Assembly (NCBI GenBank): GCA_964591605.1
Contig: CAZQEN010000050.1
Location: 1-29,746, forward strand
Source: CAYLLT01 sp964591605
GTDB taxonomy: Bacteria > Planctomycetota > Phycisphaerae > UBA1845 > PWPN01
Reading direction: 5' to 3'
Length of the DNA stretch: 29,746 bases
This document shows, piece after piece, positions 1-6,618 of this stretch (the stretch's first letter is position 1; the number at the start of each line of letters is the position of its first letter). The position numbers and the translations under genes are program-made. The notes below the pieces were generated by a model. That model was given only the letters and a program-made list of their open reading frames with translations. It ran no database searches and was not told the origin of the DNA.

Positions 1-1129
1 GGTCATCAACACATCGTGCCTGATCGCTGTCTGCTTGAGCATGGTCACTCCCTGCTTGTCCGCAGAAACGGCAGAGCCGGCCAAACCGAAGGTGCAGCTT
101 GCCATCCTTCTGGACACCAGCAACAGCATGGATGGCCTCATCGATCAGGCGAAAAGCCAGCTATGGAAGATCGTCAACGAGTTCATCACCGCCAAACGCG
201 GCGGCCAGCGACCAGAGCTCCTCGTCGCCCTCTACGAGTACGGAAACGACCGCCTCTCAGCCGAGACCGGCTGGATCCGCATGGTCCTCCCGTTCACCGA
301 CGATCTCGACCGAGTCTCGCAGGAGCTCTTCGCCCTCAAAACCAACGGCGGCACCGAGCATTGCGGCCAGGTGATCCAGGCAGCCATCCGCGACCTGAAG
401 TGGAGCGATGACAAAAACAACCTCAAGGTCATCTTCATCGCCGGCAACGAGCCGTTTACCCAGGGCCCGGTCGACTACCGCGAGGCCTGCAAGGCCGCCG
501 CCGCCAAGGGCGTCAACGTCAACACGATCTTCTGCGGCGCCGAGCAGGAGGGCATCAACACGAAGTGGAAAGACGGCGCGATGCTGGCCGACGGCGCTTT
601 CATGAGCATCAATCAGAACCAGCGGATCGTCTCGATCCAGGCGCCGCAGGACAAGGAACTGGCCGAACTTGGCGTCGAGATCAACAAAACCTACCTCGCC
701 TACGGCCAGCAGGGCCAGATCGGCCTGGCCAACCAGATGCAGCAGGACAGCAACGCATTGACCGCCGGCCCCTCCAGCGCCGTCCAGCGGGCCGCCTCCA
801 AGGGCTCGGCCTTCTATCGCAACAGCACCTGGGACCTGGTGGATGCCGTGAAAGAAAAGAAGGTAAAGATCGAAGAGGTCAAGCCGGAGGACCTGCCCGA
901 GGACATGCAGAAACTGACCGTCGAACAGCGGAAGGCCCTGATTGAAGAAAAGACGAAACAGCGGGAGCGAATCCAGTCGCGCATCGCCCAGCTCACGGCG
1001 GAGCGTAACCGCTTCGTGGCCGAAGAAATGAAAAAGGCCAGCACCCGGCCTGCCGACAGTACACTGGATACGGCCATCATCACCGTCGTCCGCAAACAGG
1101 CGGTCGAGAAGGCGTACAAGTTCGAGTGA
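1..1129 (+). CDS. Secreted VWA-domain protein (5' partial)
   Basis: The frame is open to the left edge, so the true start lies outside the window; the first visible codons encode a hydrophobic stretch ending in CLSAETAEP, which looks like the tail of a signal peptide. A von Willebrand factor A domain follows: beta strand VQLAILLDTSNSM carries the DxSxS metal-site motif, and a Thr in NGGTEHCG fits the second loop. The third loop reads IFIAGNEPF, where most VWA domains have a T-D-G-type Asp, so the metal site is atypical. The last ~90 residues are Lys/Glu/Arg-rich and probably coiled coil (EEVKPEDLPEDMQK onward). VWA domains usually mediate protein binding; partner unknown. The product is probably exported. 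The internal TTG or ATG codons near the left edge are not preferred because they would cut the signal peptide. Confidence 0.8.
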   Translation, partial: VINTSCLIAVCLSMVTPCLSAETAEPAKPKVQLAILLDTSNSMDGLIDQAKSQLWKIVNEFITAKRGGQRPELLVALYEYGNDRLSAETGWIRMVLPFTDDLDRVSQELFALKTNGGTEHCGQVIQAAIRDLKWSDDKNNLKVIFIAGNEPFTQGPVDYREACKAAAAKGVNVNTIFCGAEQEGINTKWKDGAMLADGAFMSINQNQRIVSIQAPQDKELAELGVEINKTYLAYGQQGQIGLANQMQQDSNALTAGPSSAVQRAASKGSAFYRNSTWDLVDAVKEKKVKIEEVKPEDLPEDMQKLTVEQRKALIEEKTKQRERIQSRIAQLTAERNRFVAEEMKKASTRPADSTLDTAIITVVRKQAVEKAYKFE

Positions 1130-1151
1130 GCGGCCGTACCAGGGTGGCTCG

Positions 1152-1275
1152 GTGCGGCACCGGGCCGGTGTGGCACCGGCATCCTGCCGGTGGGTGCGAC
1201 ACCGGCATCCTGCCGGACGGTGTGGCACCGGCGTCTCGCCGGTGGATGTGGCACCGGCGTCGCGCCGGTGCTCCC
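1152..1275. repeat. 26-bp palindromic repeat array, left copy
   Basis: Four units with exact 26-bp spacing begin their left stems at 1174, 1200, 1226 and 1252. Each is a hairpin of the form CACCGGC-(5 nt)-GCCGGTG; the loops are ATCCT, ATCCT, GTCTC and GTCGC, and the second unit ends GCCGGAC. A shortened fifth unit lies at 1158-1170. No unique spacers are present. The array directly follows the VWA gene and could stop or stabilise its transcript. The same unit recurs at 24187-24294 with 27-bp spacing. Confidence 0.9.
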
Positions 1276-1405
1276 CTTCAGCCCACCAGCGCCGCTCGAA
1301 GCACCGGGGTGGCACGCACAGGCGCACCCGGCCTGTGCGTGCTCTTTTGCGGGAGAAGATCCAGCGCGGTACGGTTGACGAGTGCATTCATCCGGAGGAC
1401 GTGTG

Positions 1406-1486
1406 ATGGAGCCCGAAGCGCAAACGAGCGGTTGACATGATCGGGCCATCCCCCTTCGAACCCCTCGCTGGCGCTTTGGGCTCCAT
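1406..1486. repeat. Inverted repeat of the GAGCCCGAAGCGC family
   Basis: The left arm at 1406-1430 (ATGGAGCCCGAAGCGC...) and the right arm at 1462-1486 (...GCGCTTTGGGCTCCAT) are reverse complements over 25 bp with about four mismatches. The same core occurs singly at 6489 and 16491, so this is a dispersed element with one full palindromic copy here. The 1130-1565 gap contains this element, the palindromic array and the GGTGGGC hairpins; I see no gene in it. Confidence 0.75.
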
Positions 1487-1507
1487 TCGCGAACGACGAA
1501 CATCCCC

Positions 1508-1550
1508 GTGGGCGGAACCCACCGTGCGTCAATGGTGGGCAGAGCCCACC
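1508..1550. repeat. Two adjacent GTGGGC-type hairpins upstream of the response regulator
   Basis: GTGGG-CGGAA-CCCAC lies at 1508-1522 and the perfect 7-bp palindrome GGTGGGC-AGA-GCCCACC at 1534-1550. The second ends 15 nt before the GTG start of the response regulator and abuts its weak ribosome site AAGG, so it lies in the untranslated leader or promoter of that operon. Elements of this type are common in planctomycete intergenic DNA (general knowledge). Confidence 0.75.
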
Positions 1551-1565
1551 CTACTAAGGTATCAC

Positions 1566-2273
1566 GTGGCTGGCTCACGCATTCTCACCATCGAAGACGA
1601 CGCCGCGATTCGACAGGGAATCGTGGATGCCCTGACGTTCGCCGGTTACTCCGTCATCCAGGCCGCCGACGGCCGACGGGGCATCGACCTGGCCGTCACT
1701 GTCGATTGCGACCTCATCCTGCTCGACCTCGTGCTGCCTGGGGCCGACGGCCTCGACATCCTGCAGCAGGTGCGGGCAACCCGCCCCACGCTGCCCGTGA
1801 TCATTCTGACTGCCCGCGGCGAGGAGGCCGACCGCGTCCGCGGTCTGGAGCTCGGAGCCGACGATTACGTGGTCAAGCCGTTCAGCGTCAAAGAGCTCCT
1901 GGCCCGCGTGCAGGCGGTCCTGCGGCGGTCCCCCGAGCGCCCGACCGACGTGAAGGCAATCCGATTCGCAGGCGGCATCGCCGACCTTGCGCGGAGCGAG
2001 ATCCGCTTACACGACGGCCAGCAGAGCGAATTGTCCGAGCGCGAGGCCGAATTGCTCCGGTATCTGGTCATCAACGCAGGCCGGGTCATCTCCCGCGACG
2101 AAATCCTCGCCCGGGTCTGGCGGATGGACCCCAAGGGCGTGGAGACGCGGACGATCGACATGCACATCGCCCGCCTGCGTGAAAAACTCCGCGACGATCC
2201 TGCCGCGCCTCGGATTCTGCTGACCGTCCGCGGCAAGGGCTACCGCTTCGTCGGCGAAGAGGCCGCGTCATGA
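1566..2273 (+). CDS. OmpR/PhoB-family response regulator
   Basis: This is a DNA-binding response regulator that pairs with the sensor kinase encoded next. The receiver domain (residues ~4-118) has the acidic pair in TIEDD (E10-D12), phospho-acceptor Asp54 in LILLDLVLPG, Thr82 in IILTARG and Lys104 in VVKPF. The winged helix (~135-231) contains ELSEREAELLRYL, the VISRDEIL recognition region and the GKGYRF wing. I chose GTG 1566 because it starts VAGSRILTIED, the normal N-terminus for the family, and has AAGG eight bases upstream; the longer upstream frame runs through repeats and reads as non-coding. Its stop overlaps the kinase start (ATGA), so the two are translationally coupled. Target promoters are unknown; the secreted propeller genes downstream are plausible targets by position only. 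Confidence 0.92.
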   Translation: MAGSRILTIEDDAAIRQGIVDALTFAGYSVIQAADGRRGIDLAVTVDCDLILLDLVLPGADGLDILQQVRATRPTLPVIILTARGEEADRVRGLELGADDYVVKPFSVKELLARVQAVLRRSPERPTDVKAIRFAGGIADLARSEIRLHDGQQSELSEREAELLRYLVINAGRVISRDEILARVWRMDPKGVETRTIDMHIARLREKLRDDPAAPRILLTVRGKGYRFVGEEAAS

Positions 2274-4027
2274 TGCGACCGTGGCATGTCTGGCTGAGTT
2301 TCGTGGCCTGTCTGGCCGTCGTGCTGGCCGCGATGGGCTGGACCAGCCTCAAGGTGCTCGAACTCGAGCGCTCCGGCGCCGAGGCCCGCCGCCAGGCCGC
2401 TCTGGAGGAAAACGTCCGCCTCGCCCTCTGGCGGATGGAATCCATCGTCTCTCCGCTCATTGCCCTCGAGAGCAGCCGCCCGTACTTCTGGTACAGCGCT
2501 TTCTACCCCGCCGAGCGGCCTTACACCCGCATGTTTGCTGAACTCCAGCCCACTGAGCCGCGCCTCGCCTCGCCGCTCCTGACCGCCTCCGCGCCGAACG
2601 TGCTCGTCAACTTCCAGATCGAGCCCGGCGGCCGGCTCACCTCGCCCCAGGTCCCCAGTGCCACGTTCCGGGCCGAGGCCGAGCGAGGCTATACCTCGCG
2701 CGATCGCATCGAGCAGGCCGAAGCCCGGCTCGCCCGGCTCGCTTCGTCGCTCGATCGCTCCGCCCTGTGGGCCGCACTTCCTCTCGACGCTTCGCCGCCG
2801 CGGTTGGCTCTCACGCAGCCCGCTGCCGTCCCGCAGCAGACATGGGCCAACAACCAGCAGCAGGCAAGGAGCTCGATCGAGGGGACGAAACGCGCCCAGG
2901 TCTATCAGCAGATGGCCCAGAATACGCCATTCGACAACGTATTCTGCGCGGCCTGCCCGGATGTCCGGGCGGGCATGATGAAGCCGCTCTGGATGGGCGA
3001 CGCACTCATCCTGGCCCGGAAAGTCTCTATCGATCGGGCCGAATACGTGCAGGGCTGCGAACTCGACTGGCCCGCGATCCGCAAGGCCCTCATCACTGAC
3101 GTCACCGATCTGCTGCCGAACGCCGACGTGCAACCCGTCCTCGGTCCGGAGCCCGACAGGCAGACCCGGATGCTCGCATCGCTGCCGGTCACACTCATCC
3201 CCGGCGACATCCCGTTTGAAGCGGCCGCCCAGGCCTCGCCGGTGCGCATCTCCCTGATCACCGCGTGGGCCTGCGCGCTGCTCGCGGCAACGGCCGTCGG
3301 CGTACTCCTCCGCGGCGTGGTCACCCTCAGTGAACGACGCGCCGCCTTCGTCTCCGCTGTCACGCACGAACTCCGGACGCCGCTGACCACGCTCCGCATG
3401 TACACCGAGATGCTCGCCCAGCGCATGGTCCCTGACGAACAAAAACGCGGCCAGTACCTCGAGACCATGCAGGCCGAGGCCGACCGCCTCGCTCACCTGG
3501 TGGAGAATGTCCTCTCCTTCTCGCGTCTCGAACACAACGGCGCCCGCGGCCACATCGAGACGCTCCCCCTCCCGCAACTGCTGGCCAGGGTCCAGCCGCG
3601 CCTCGTGCAGCGCGCCGAGCAGGCGGGCATGTCGCTGGTACTGCCCGCAGAGCCTCCACCCGTCCGGGTGCGGGCCGATGTCGGTGCCGTCGAGCAGATC
3701 CTCTTCAACCTCGTCGACAACGCCTGCAAGTACGCCGCAGCGGCGAGCGACCGCACGATCCGCATCGACTGCGAGAATCACCCCGACCACGTCGCCATCA
3801 CGGTGCGAGATCAGGGACCCGGCATCAGCCGCCTGGTCACCCGCCGATTGTTCCGCCCCTTCAGCAAGTCCGCCCATGACGCCGCCCATTCCGCCCCCGG
3901 TGTCGGCCTGGGCCTCGCTCTGAGCCGCCGTCTCGCCCGCACCATGGGCGGCGACCTCCGCCTGCTCACGCAGGTCGAAACCGGCGCCGGCTTTGTGCTC
4001 AGCCTTCCCCGCGCCGCTGAACCGTGA
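2270..4027 (+). CDS. Membrane sensor histidine kinase
   Basis: This is a two-transmembrane sensor kinase. TM1 is at ~7-27, a ~300-residue extracytoplasmic region without a domain I recognise follows, and TM2 is at ~325-350 (ISLITAWACALLAATAVG). The kinase core shows the H box AVTHELRTP (His366), N box LVDNACKYA (Asn484), G1 DQGPGIS (Asp514) and G2 GVGLGLAL. TM2 runs almost straight into the dimerisation helix, leaving little room for a HAMP or PAS domain. The start overlaps the response regulator stop by 4 nt. The extracytoplasmic domain contains a Cys pair (FCAACPD, ~225-230), which might bind metal, redox-sense or form a disulfide; that is inference. Expected role: autophosphorylation and phosphotransfer to the upstream regulator in response to an envelope or extracellular cue. 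Confidence 0.92.
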   Translation: MMRPWHVWLSFVACLAVVLAAMGWTSLKVLELERSGAEARRQAALEENVRLALWRMESIVSPLIALESSRPYFWYSAFYPAERPYTRMFAELQPTEPRLASPLLTASAPNVLVNFQIEPGGRLTSPQVPSATFRAEAERGYTSRDRIEQAEARLARLASSLDRSALWAALPLDASPPRLALTQPAAVPQQTWANNQQQARSSIEGTKRAQVYQQMAQNTPFDNVFCAACPDVRAGMMKPLWMGDALILARKVSIDRAEYVQGCELDWPAIRKALITDVTDLLPNADVQPVLGPEPDRQTRMLASLPVTLIPGDIPFEAAAQASPVRISLITAWACALLAATAVGVLLRGVVTLSERRAAFVSAVTHELRTPLTTLRMYTEMLAQRMVPDEQKRGQYLETMQAEADRLAHLVENVLSFSRLEHNGARGHIETLPLPQLLARVQPRLVQRAEQAGMSLVLPAEPPPVRVRADVGAVEQILFNLVDNACKYAAAASDRTIRIDCENHPDHVAITVRDQGPGISRLVTRRLFRPFSKSAHDAAHSAPGVGLGLALSRRLARTMGGDLRLLTQVETGAGFVLSLPRAAEP

Positions 4028-4064
4028 GTTGCGTCTGCCCCTGGTTCGGTGGGTGGCCTGTTTT

Positions 4065-4185
4065 GGAGTGCGGTGGCAACGACACCGCTTTGGCTGCGCG
4101 CCGAGGTGCCCTGACAAAGCTGAGGCCGTCCCAGCCCAAGTGGCTGTGGGGACGAGCCAAAGCGGCGTCACAGCCGCCGCACTCC
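4065..4185. repeat. 121-bp inverted-repeat element with REP-like arms
   Basis: The left arm 4065-4093 begins GGAGTGCGG and ends CACCGCTTTGG; the right arm 4157-4185 is its reverse complement with 5 mismatches in 29. Each arm is itself a small hairpin (GCGGTG/CACCGC on the left, GCGGCG/CGCCGC on the right), and the 63-bp middle has a further CCCAGCC/GGCTGTGGG pairing. No transposase is encoded. It separates the kinase gene from the propeller operon and could act as a terminator. A small non-autonomous mobile element or a REP pair are the likely identities. Confidence 0.75.
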
Positions 4186-4241
4186 CAGAAAGCGGCAGCG
4201 GGCCGCCGTGTTCCAGAAGCTCCTGGATTGCCTATCCATTG

Positions 4242-4270
4242 TTGACAGATTCCGCCAAATTTCGTAAACA
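4242..4270 (+). promoter_or_regulatory. Candidate promoter of the propeller gene cluster
   Basis: A perfect -35 hexamer TTGACA (4242-4247) is followed after 17 bp by TAAACA (4265-4270), a weak -10. It lies just after the inverted-repeat element in locally AT-rich DNA, 35 bp before the start of the first propeller gene, which has a good ribosome site (GAAGGG, 4293-4298). The -10 is poor, so this is a suggestion. Confidence 0.35.
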
Positions 4271-4305
4271 GAGCTACCAGTAGGCTTCTAGCGAAGGGAT
4301 GGCCA

Positions 4306-6489
4306 ATGAAGTACAAACGTGTCTCATACGCGGGACTGGTGATAAGCGTACTGGGCATCGCCGGGCAACCTCAATCGGTACTGGCGGCCAAACCGCTCGG
4401 CGACCTCACCGGCGACTGGCATCTGTTCGTCGACGACCACCTCGTCGCCTCGAAGACGCGTGTCACCCGCCAGTATTATGCGTTCAAAAAGCACCAGGAC
4501 AACCCGCTGATCCTCCCTGACAAACCCTGGGAGAAGGACGTGGTCTCCGTCTGTACCGTGCTGCCCACCGAAGACGGCTCGGGCTACCGGATGTGGTACT
4601 ACTGCTGGACCGAAAAGGACGGCAAACGCGGCTCCTACAACTGCTACGCCACCAGCAAGGACGGCATCAAGTGGGAGAAGCCCGAGCTCGGCCTGACCGA
4701 GGGGCCTGACGGCACCAAACGCAACAACATCGTTCCCGGCTGCGGCGCCTCCATCATGCACACGCCGTGGACCAACGACCCCCAGCGCCAGTACCACTCC
4801 GTCACCGGCGGGCGCTATTTCGCGTCCGTCTCGCCTGACGGTCTGCACTGGAAGCAGCTCTCCGACAAGCCCATCGTCGGCGGCGGCGACGTCGGCTGGT
4901 TCCGCTATGACCCGCACCGCCAGAAGTTCGTCGGCTTCGTGAAAGTCGGCTCCGACGTCAGCGGCCTGCGGCGGCGCTCCGTGGGATTCTCCGAGTCGAG
5001 CGACATCACTTCCTTTCCGGAGCTCGTCCGGATCATGGCCCCCGACGATTTCGACGATCGCTGGGTACGGCCCGGCACCGTCCAGCGCGCTCACTTCTAC
5101 GGATGCCCCTTCTACGCCTACGAGAGCATGTACATCGGCCTGCTGTGGCTCTATCGCGCCGACGATGAGGAGGAGGGCTACTTTCACGGCCCCATCTTCA
5201 ACGAACTCGTCACCAGCCAGGACGGCTTCCACTGGCTGCGCCAGGAGGGCGACCGCCCGCCGATCCTCGCCCAGGGCAAGCCTCCGCGCTCGTGGGACCA
5301 GGGCATGATCGCCGGCATGTCGCTCATCTGCGTCGGCGATCACCTTTGGCTCTATTACACCGGCTACGACGATTCGCACGACTGGCTGCCGTTCCACTCG
5401 GGCATTGGCCTCGCGACCCTCCGGAAAGATGGATTCGCCTCTTTCGACGCCGGGGAAGGGCCGGGCGAGGTGCTCACCAGGCGCCTCAAGGGCACGCGCG
5501 GCCCGCTCCACATCAACTACCGCGCCGGGGCGGGCTCCATCCGCGTCGAAGTGCTCGACGCCGATGGCAAGACGCTCCCGGGGTTCGGCCGCGACCAGTG
5601 CGATCCGCTGAAGGCCGACAAAGTCGACCAGATCGTGACCTGGGGCGGCAAGGAAGCCTGGCCCGCGGGCGCCGACGTCGTCCGACTGCGGTTCGTCATG
5701 CAGAATGCCTCCCTCTATTCATTCAACGCCGGCCCGTCGGTCCAGATCATCGACGAACTCGAACCCACTCCGCTGCAGGTGCTCTACACGTTCGAAGGCG
5801 ACTGGGGCCCGGACCTCAAGGACAAGCTCTGGGCCGACGGCTGCCAGGAACTGCGACCCATGGGCACGATCAAGCGCGACCGCGAGCCGGCCAACGCCGC
5901 CAAAGGCGAAAAGTCCCTCATCCTCGGCTCTCCCTGGCATCCGCTGCATCGCCTCAAGATTGAGGGCACGACCCAGCTCGGCACGCGCTTCACGCTCGCC
6001 CTGTTCGCCCGCAACACCGAGAACAAACCGGCGCGTCTCTTCAGCGCCTATCGCGGCAACTTCCCAGTGAACACCTCCGAACTCGTCTTCGACTGCGACC
6101 CCCGCGGCAGGACACTGCCCGGCCTGCGGCTCATCTGCAAGGGCATTCCCATCGAGTCAGGCCCGGCCGAATTCGCCGACGGCAAGTACCATCATCTCGC
6201 CGTGACCTACGACGACGGCCGCGTGTTCTTTTACCTCGACGGCAAGCGCGTGGGCGACGGCTACCTGCCTGGTGGCGCGCCCGTGACCCTCTGCCGCGAT
6301 CTCATGGTCGGCGAAGATCTCGAGCTCGGAACTGAAGAGCAGCTTCGCGGCAACCTCGACGACATCCTCGTCCTCGGCCGTGCCCTCACCGAATCCCAGG
6401 TGGCCGCCCTTCAGCAGAAGGGCGCTGCAGCCTTCCTGGCCGACGGCTCGCTGCGTTTCGAGCCCGCGCCGGTCGCCGCGAAGCCGTGA
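4306..6489 (+). CDS. Secreted beta-propeller (GH32/43-like) protein with LamG domain
   Basis: This 727-residue exported protein has a signal peptide (1-28, ending SVLAA). Residues ~35-395 read as a five-bladed beta-propeller of the GH32/GH43/GH130 type: repeated Trp/Tyr-rich strands with S-x-DG-x-x-W turns (ATSKDGIKWEKPELG, VSPDGLHWKQL, TSQDGFHWLRQ). Residues ~396-480 form a beta module shared with the two next genes (IRVEVLDADGKTLPGF, LRFVMQNASLYSF). Residues ~535-705 are a LamG/concanavalin-like domain (HHLAVTYDDGRVFFYLDG, GNLDDILVLGRALTESQV). I cannot assign catalytic acids, so enzyme versus binding protein is open. Likely role: secreted recognition or cleavage of a glycan. It is the first gene of a + strand run and has ribosome site GAAGGG 7 nt before ATG. 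Confidence 0.75.
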   Translation: MKYKRVSYAGLVISVLGIAGQPQSVLAAKPLGDLTGDWHLFVDDHLVASKTRVTRQYYAFKKHQDNPLILPDKPWEKDVVSVCTVLPTEDGSGYRMWYYCWTEKDGKRGSYNCYATSKDGIKWEKPELGLTEGPDGTKRNNIVPGCGASIMHTPWTNDPQRQYHSVTGGRYFASVSPDGLHWKQLSDKPIVGGGDVGWFRYDPHRQKFVGFVKVGSDVSGLRRRSVGFSESSDITSFPELVRIMAPDDFDDRWVRPGTVQRAHFYGCPFYAYESMYIGLLWLYRADDEEEGYFHGPIFNELVTSQDGFHWLRQEGDRPPILAQGKPPRSWDQGMIAGMSLICVGDHLWLYYTGYDDSHDWLPFHSGIGLATLRKDGFASFDAGEGPGEVLTRRLKGTRGPLHINYRAGAGSIRVEVLDADGKTLPGFGRDQCDPLKADKVDQIVTWGGKEAWPAGADVVRLRFVMQNASLYSFNAGPSVQIIDELEPTPLQVLYTFEGDWGPDLKDKLWADGCQELRPMGTIKRDREPANAAKGEKSLILGSPWHPLHRLKIEGTTQLGTRFTLALFARNTENKPARLFSAYRGNFPVNTSELVFDCDPRGRTLPGLRLICKGIPIESGPAEFADGKYHHLAVTYDDGRVFFYLDGKRVGDGYLPGGAPVTLCRDLMVGEDLELGTEEQLRGNLDDILVLGRALTESQVAALQQKGAAAFLADGSLRFEPAPVAAKP

Positions 6490-6528
6490 TAGAGCCCGAA
6501 GCCCCAGCGAGGGGTTCGCGCGGTTGCG
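6489..6528 (+). repeat. GAGCCCGAAGCGC-family repeat, copy 2
   Basis: This 40-bp element starting ATAGAGCCCGAAGC matches the element at 16491-16530 with about 5 mismatches over its whole length. It begins on the last base of the stop codon of the first propeller gene, so it inserted or evolved exactly at the gene end. Confidence 0.7.
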
Positions 6529-6589
6529 TCCGATCACGCAAATCCCTCGTGGATGCCTCGCGTTGCATTGGGAGAACGCTCAACTCGTG

Positions 6590-6606
6590 CGAGGGCGACG
6601 CCCTCG
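6590..6606 (+). promoter_or_regulatory. Hairpin in the leader of the second propeller gene
   Basis: CGAGGGC-GAC-GCCCTCG is a perfect 7-bp stem with a 3-nt loop. It ends 12 nt before ATG 6619 and lies just before the only ribosome-binding candidate (AGG, 6611-6613). In the RNA it could limit ribosome access or mark a processing site between the first and second propeller genes. It may equally be one more dispersed palindrome. Confidence 0.45.
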
Positions 6607-6618
6607 GGACAGGTTCAC

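Noticed and set aside
257..1387. 376-codon - strand frame opposite the VWA gene
   Set aside because: It is an antisense shadow and its beginning is made of the translated palindromic repeat.
2240..4171. 643-codon open frame on the - strand opposite the sensor kinase
   Set aside because: It is the antisense of a kinase with all conserved boxes in the + frame; in such GC-rich DNA long antisense frames arise by codon bias.
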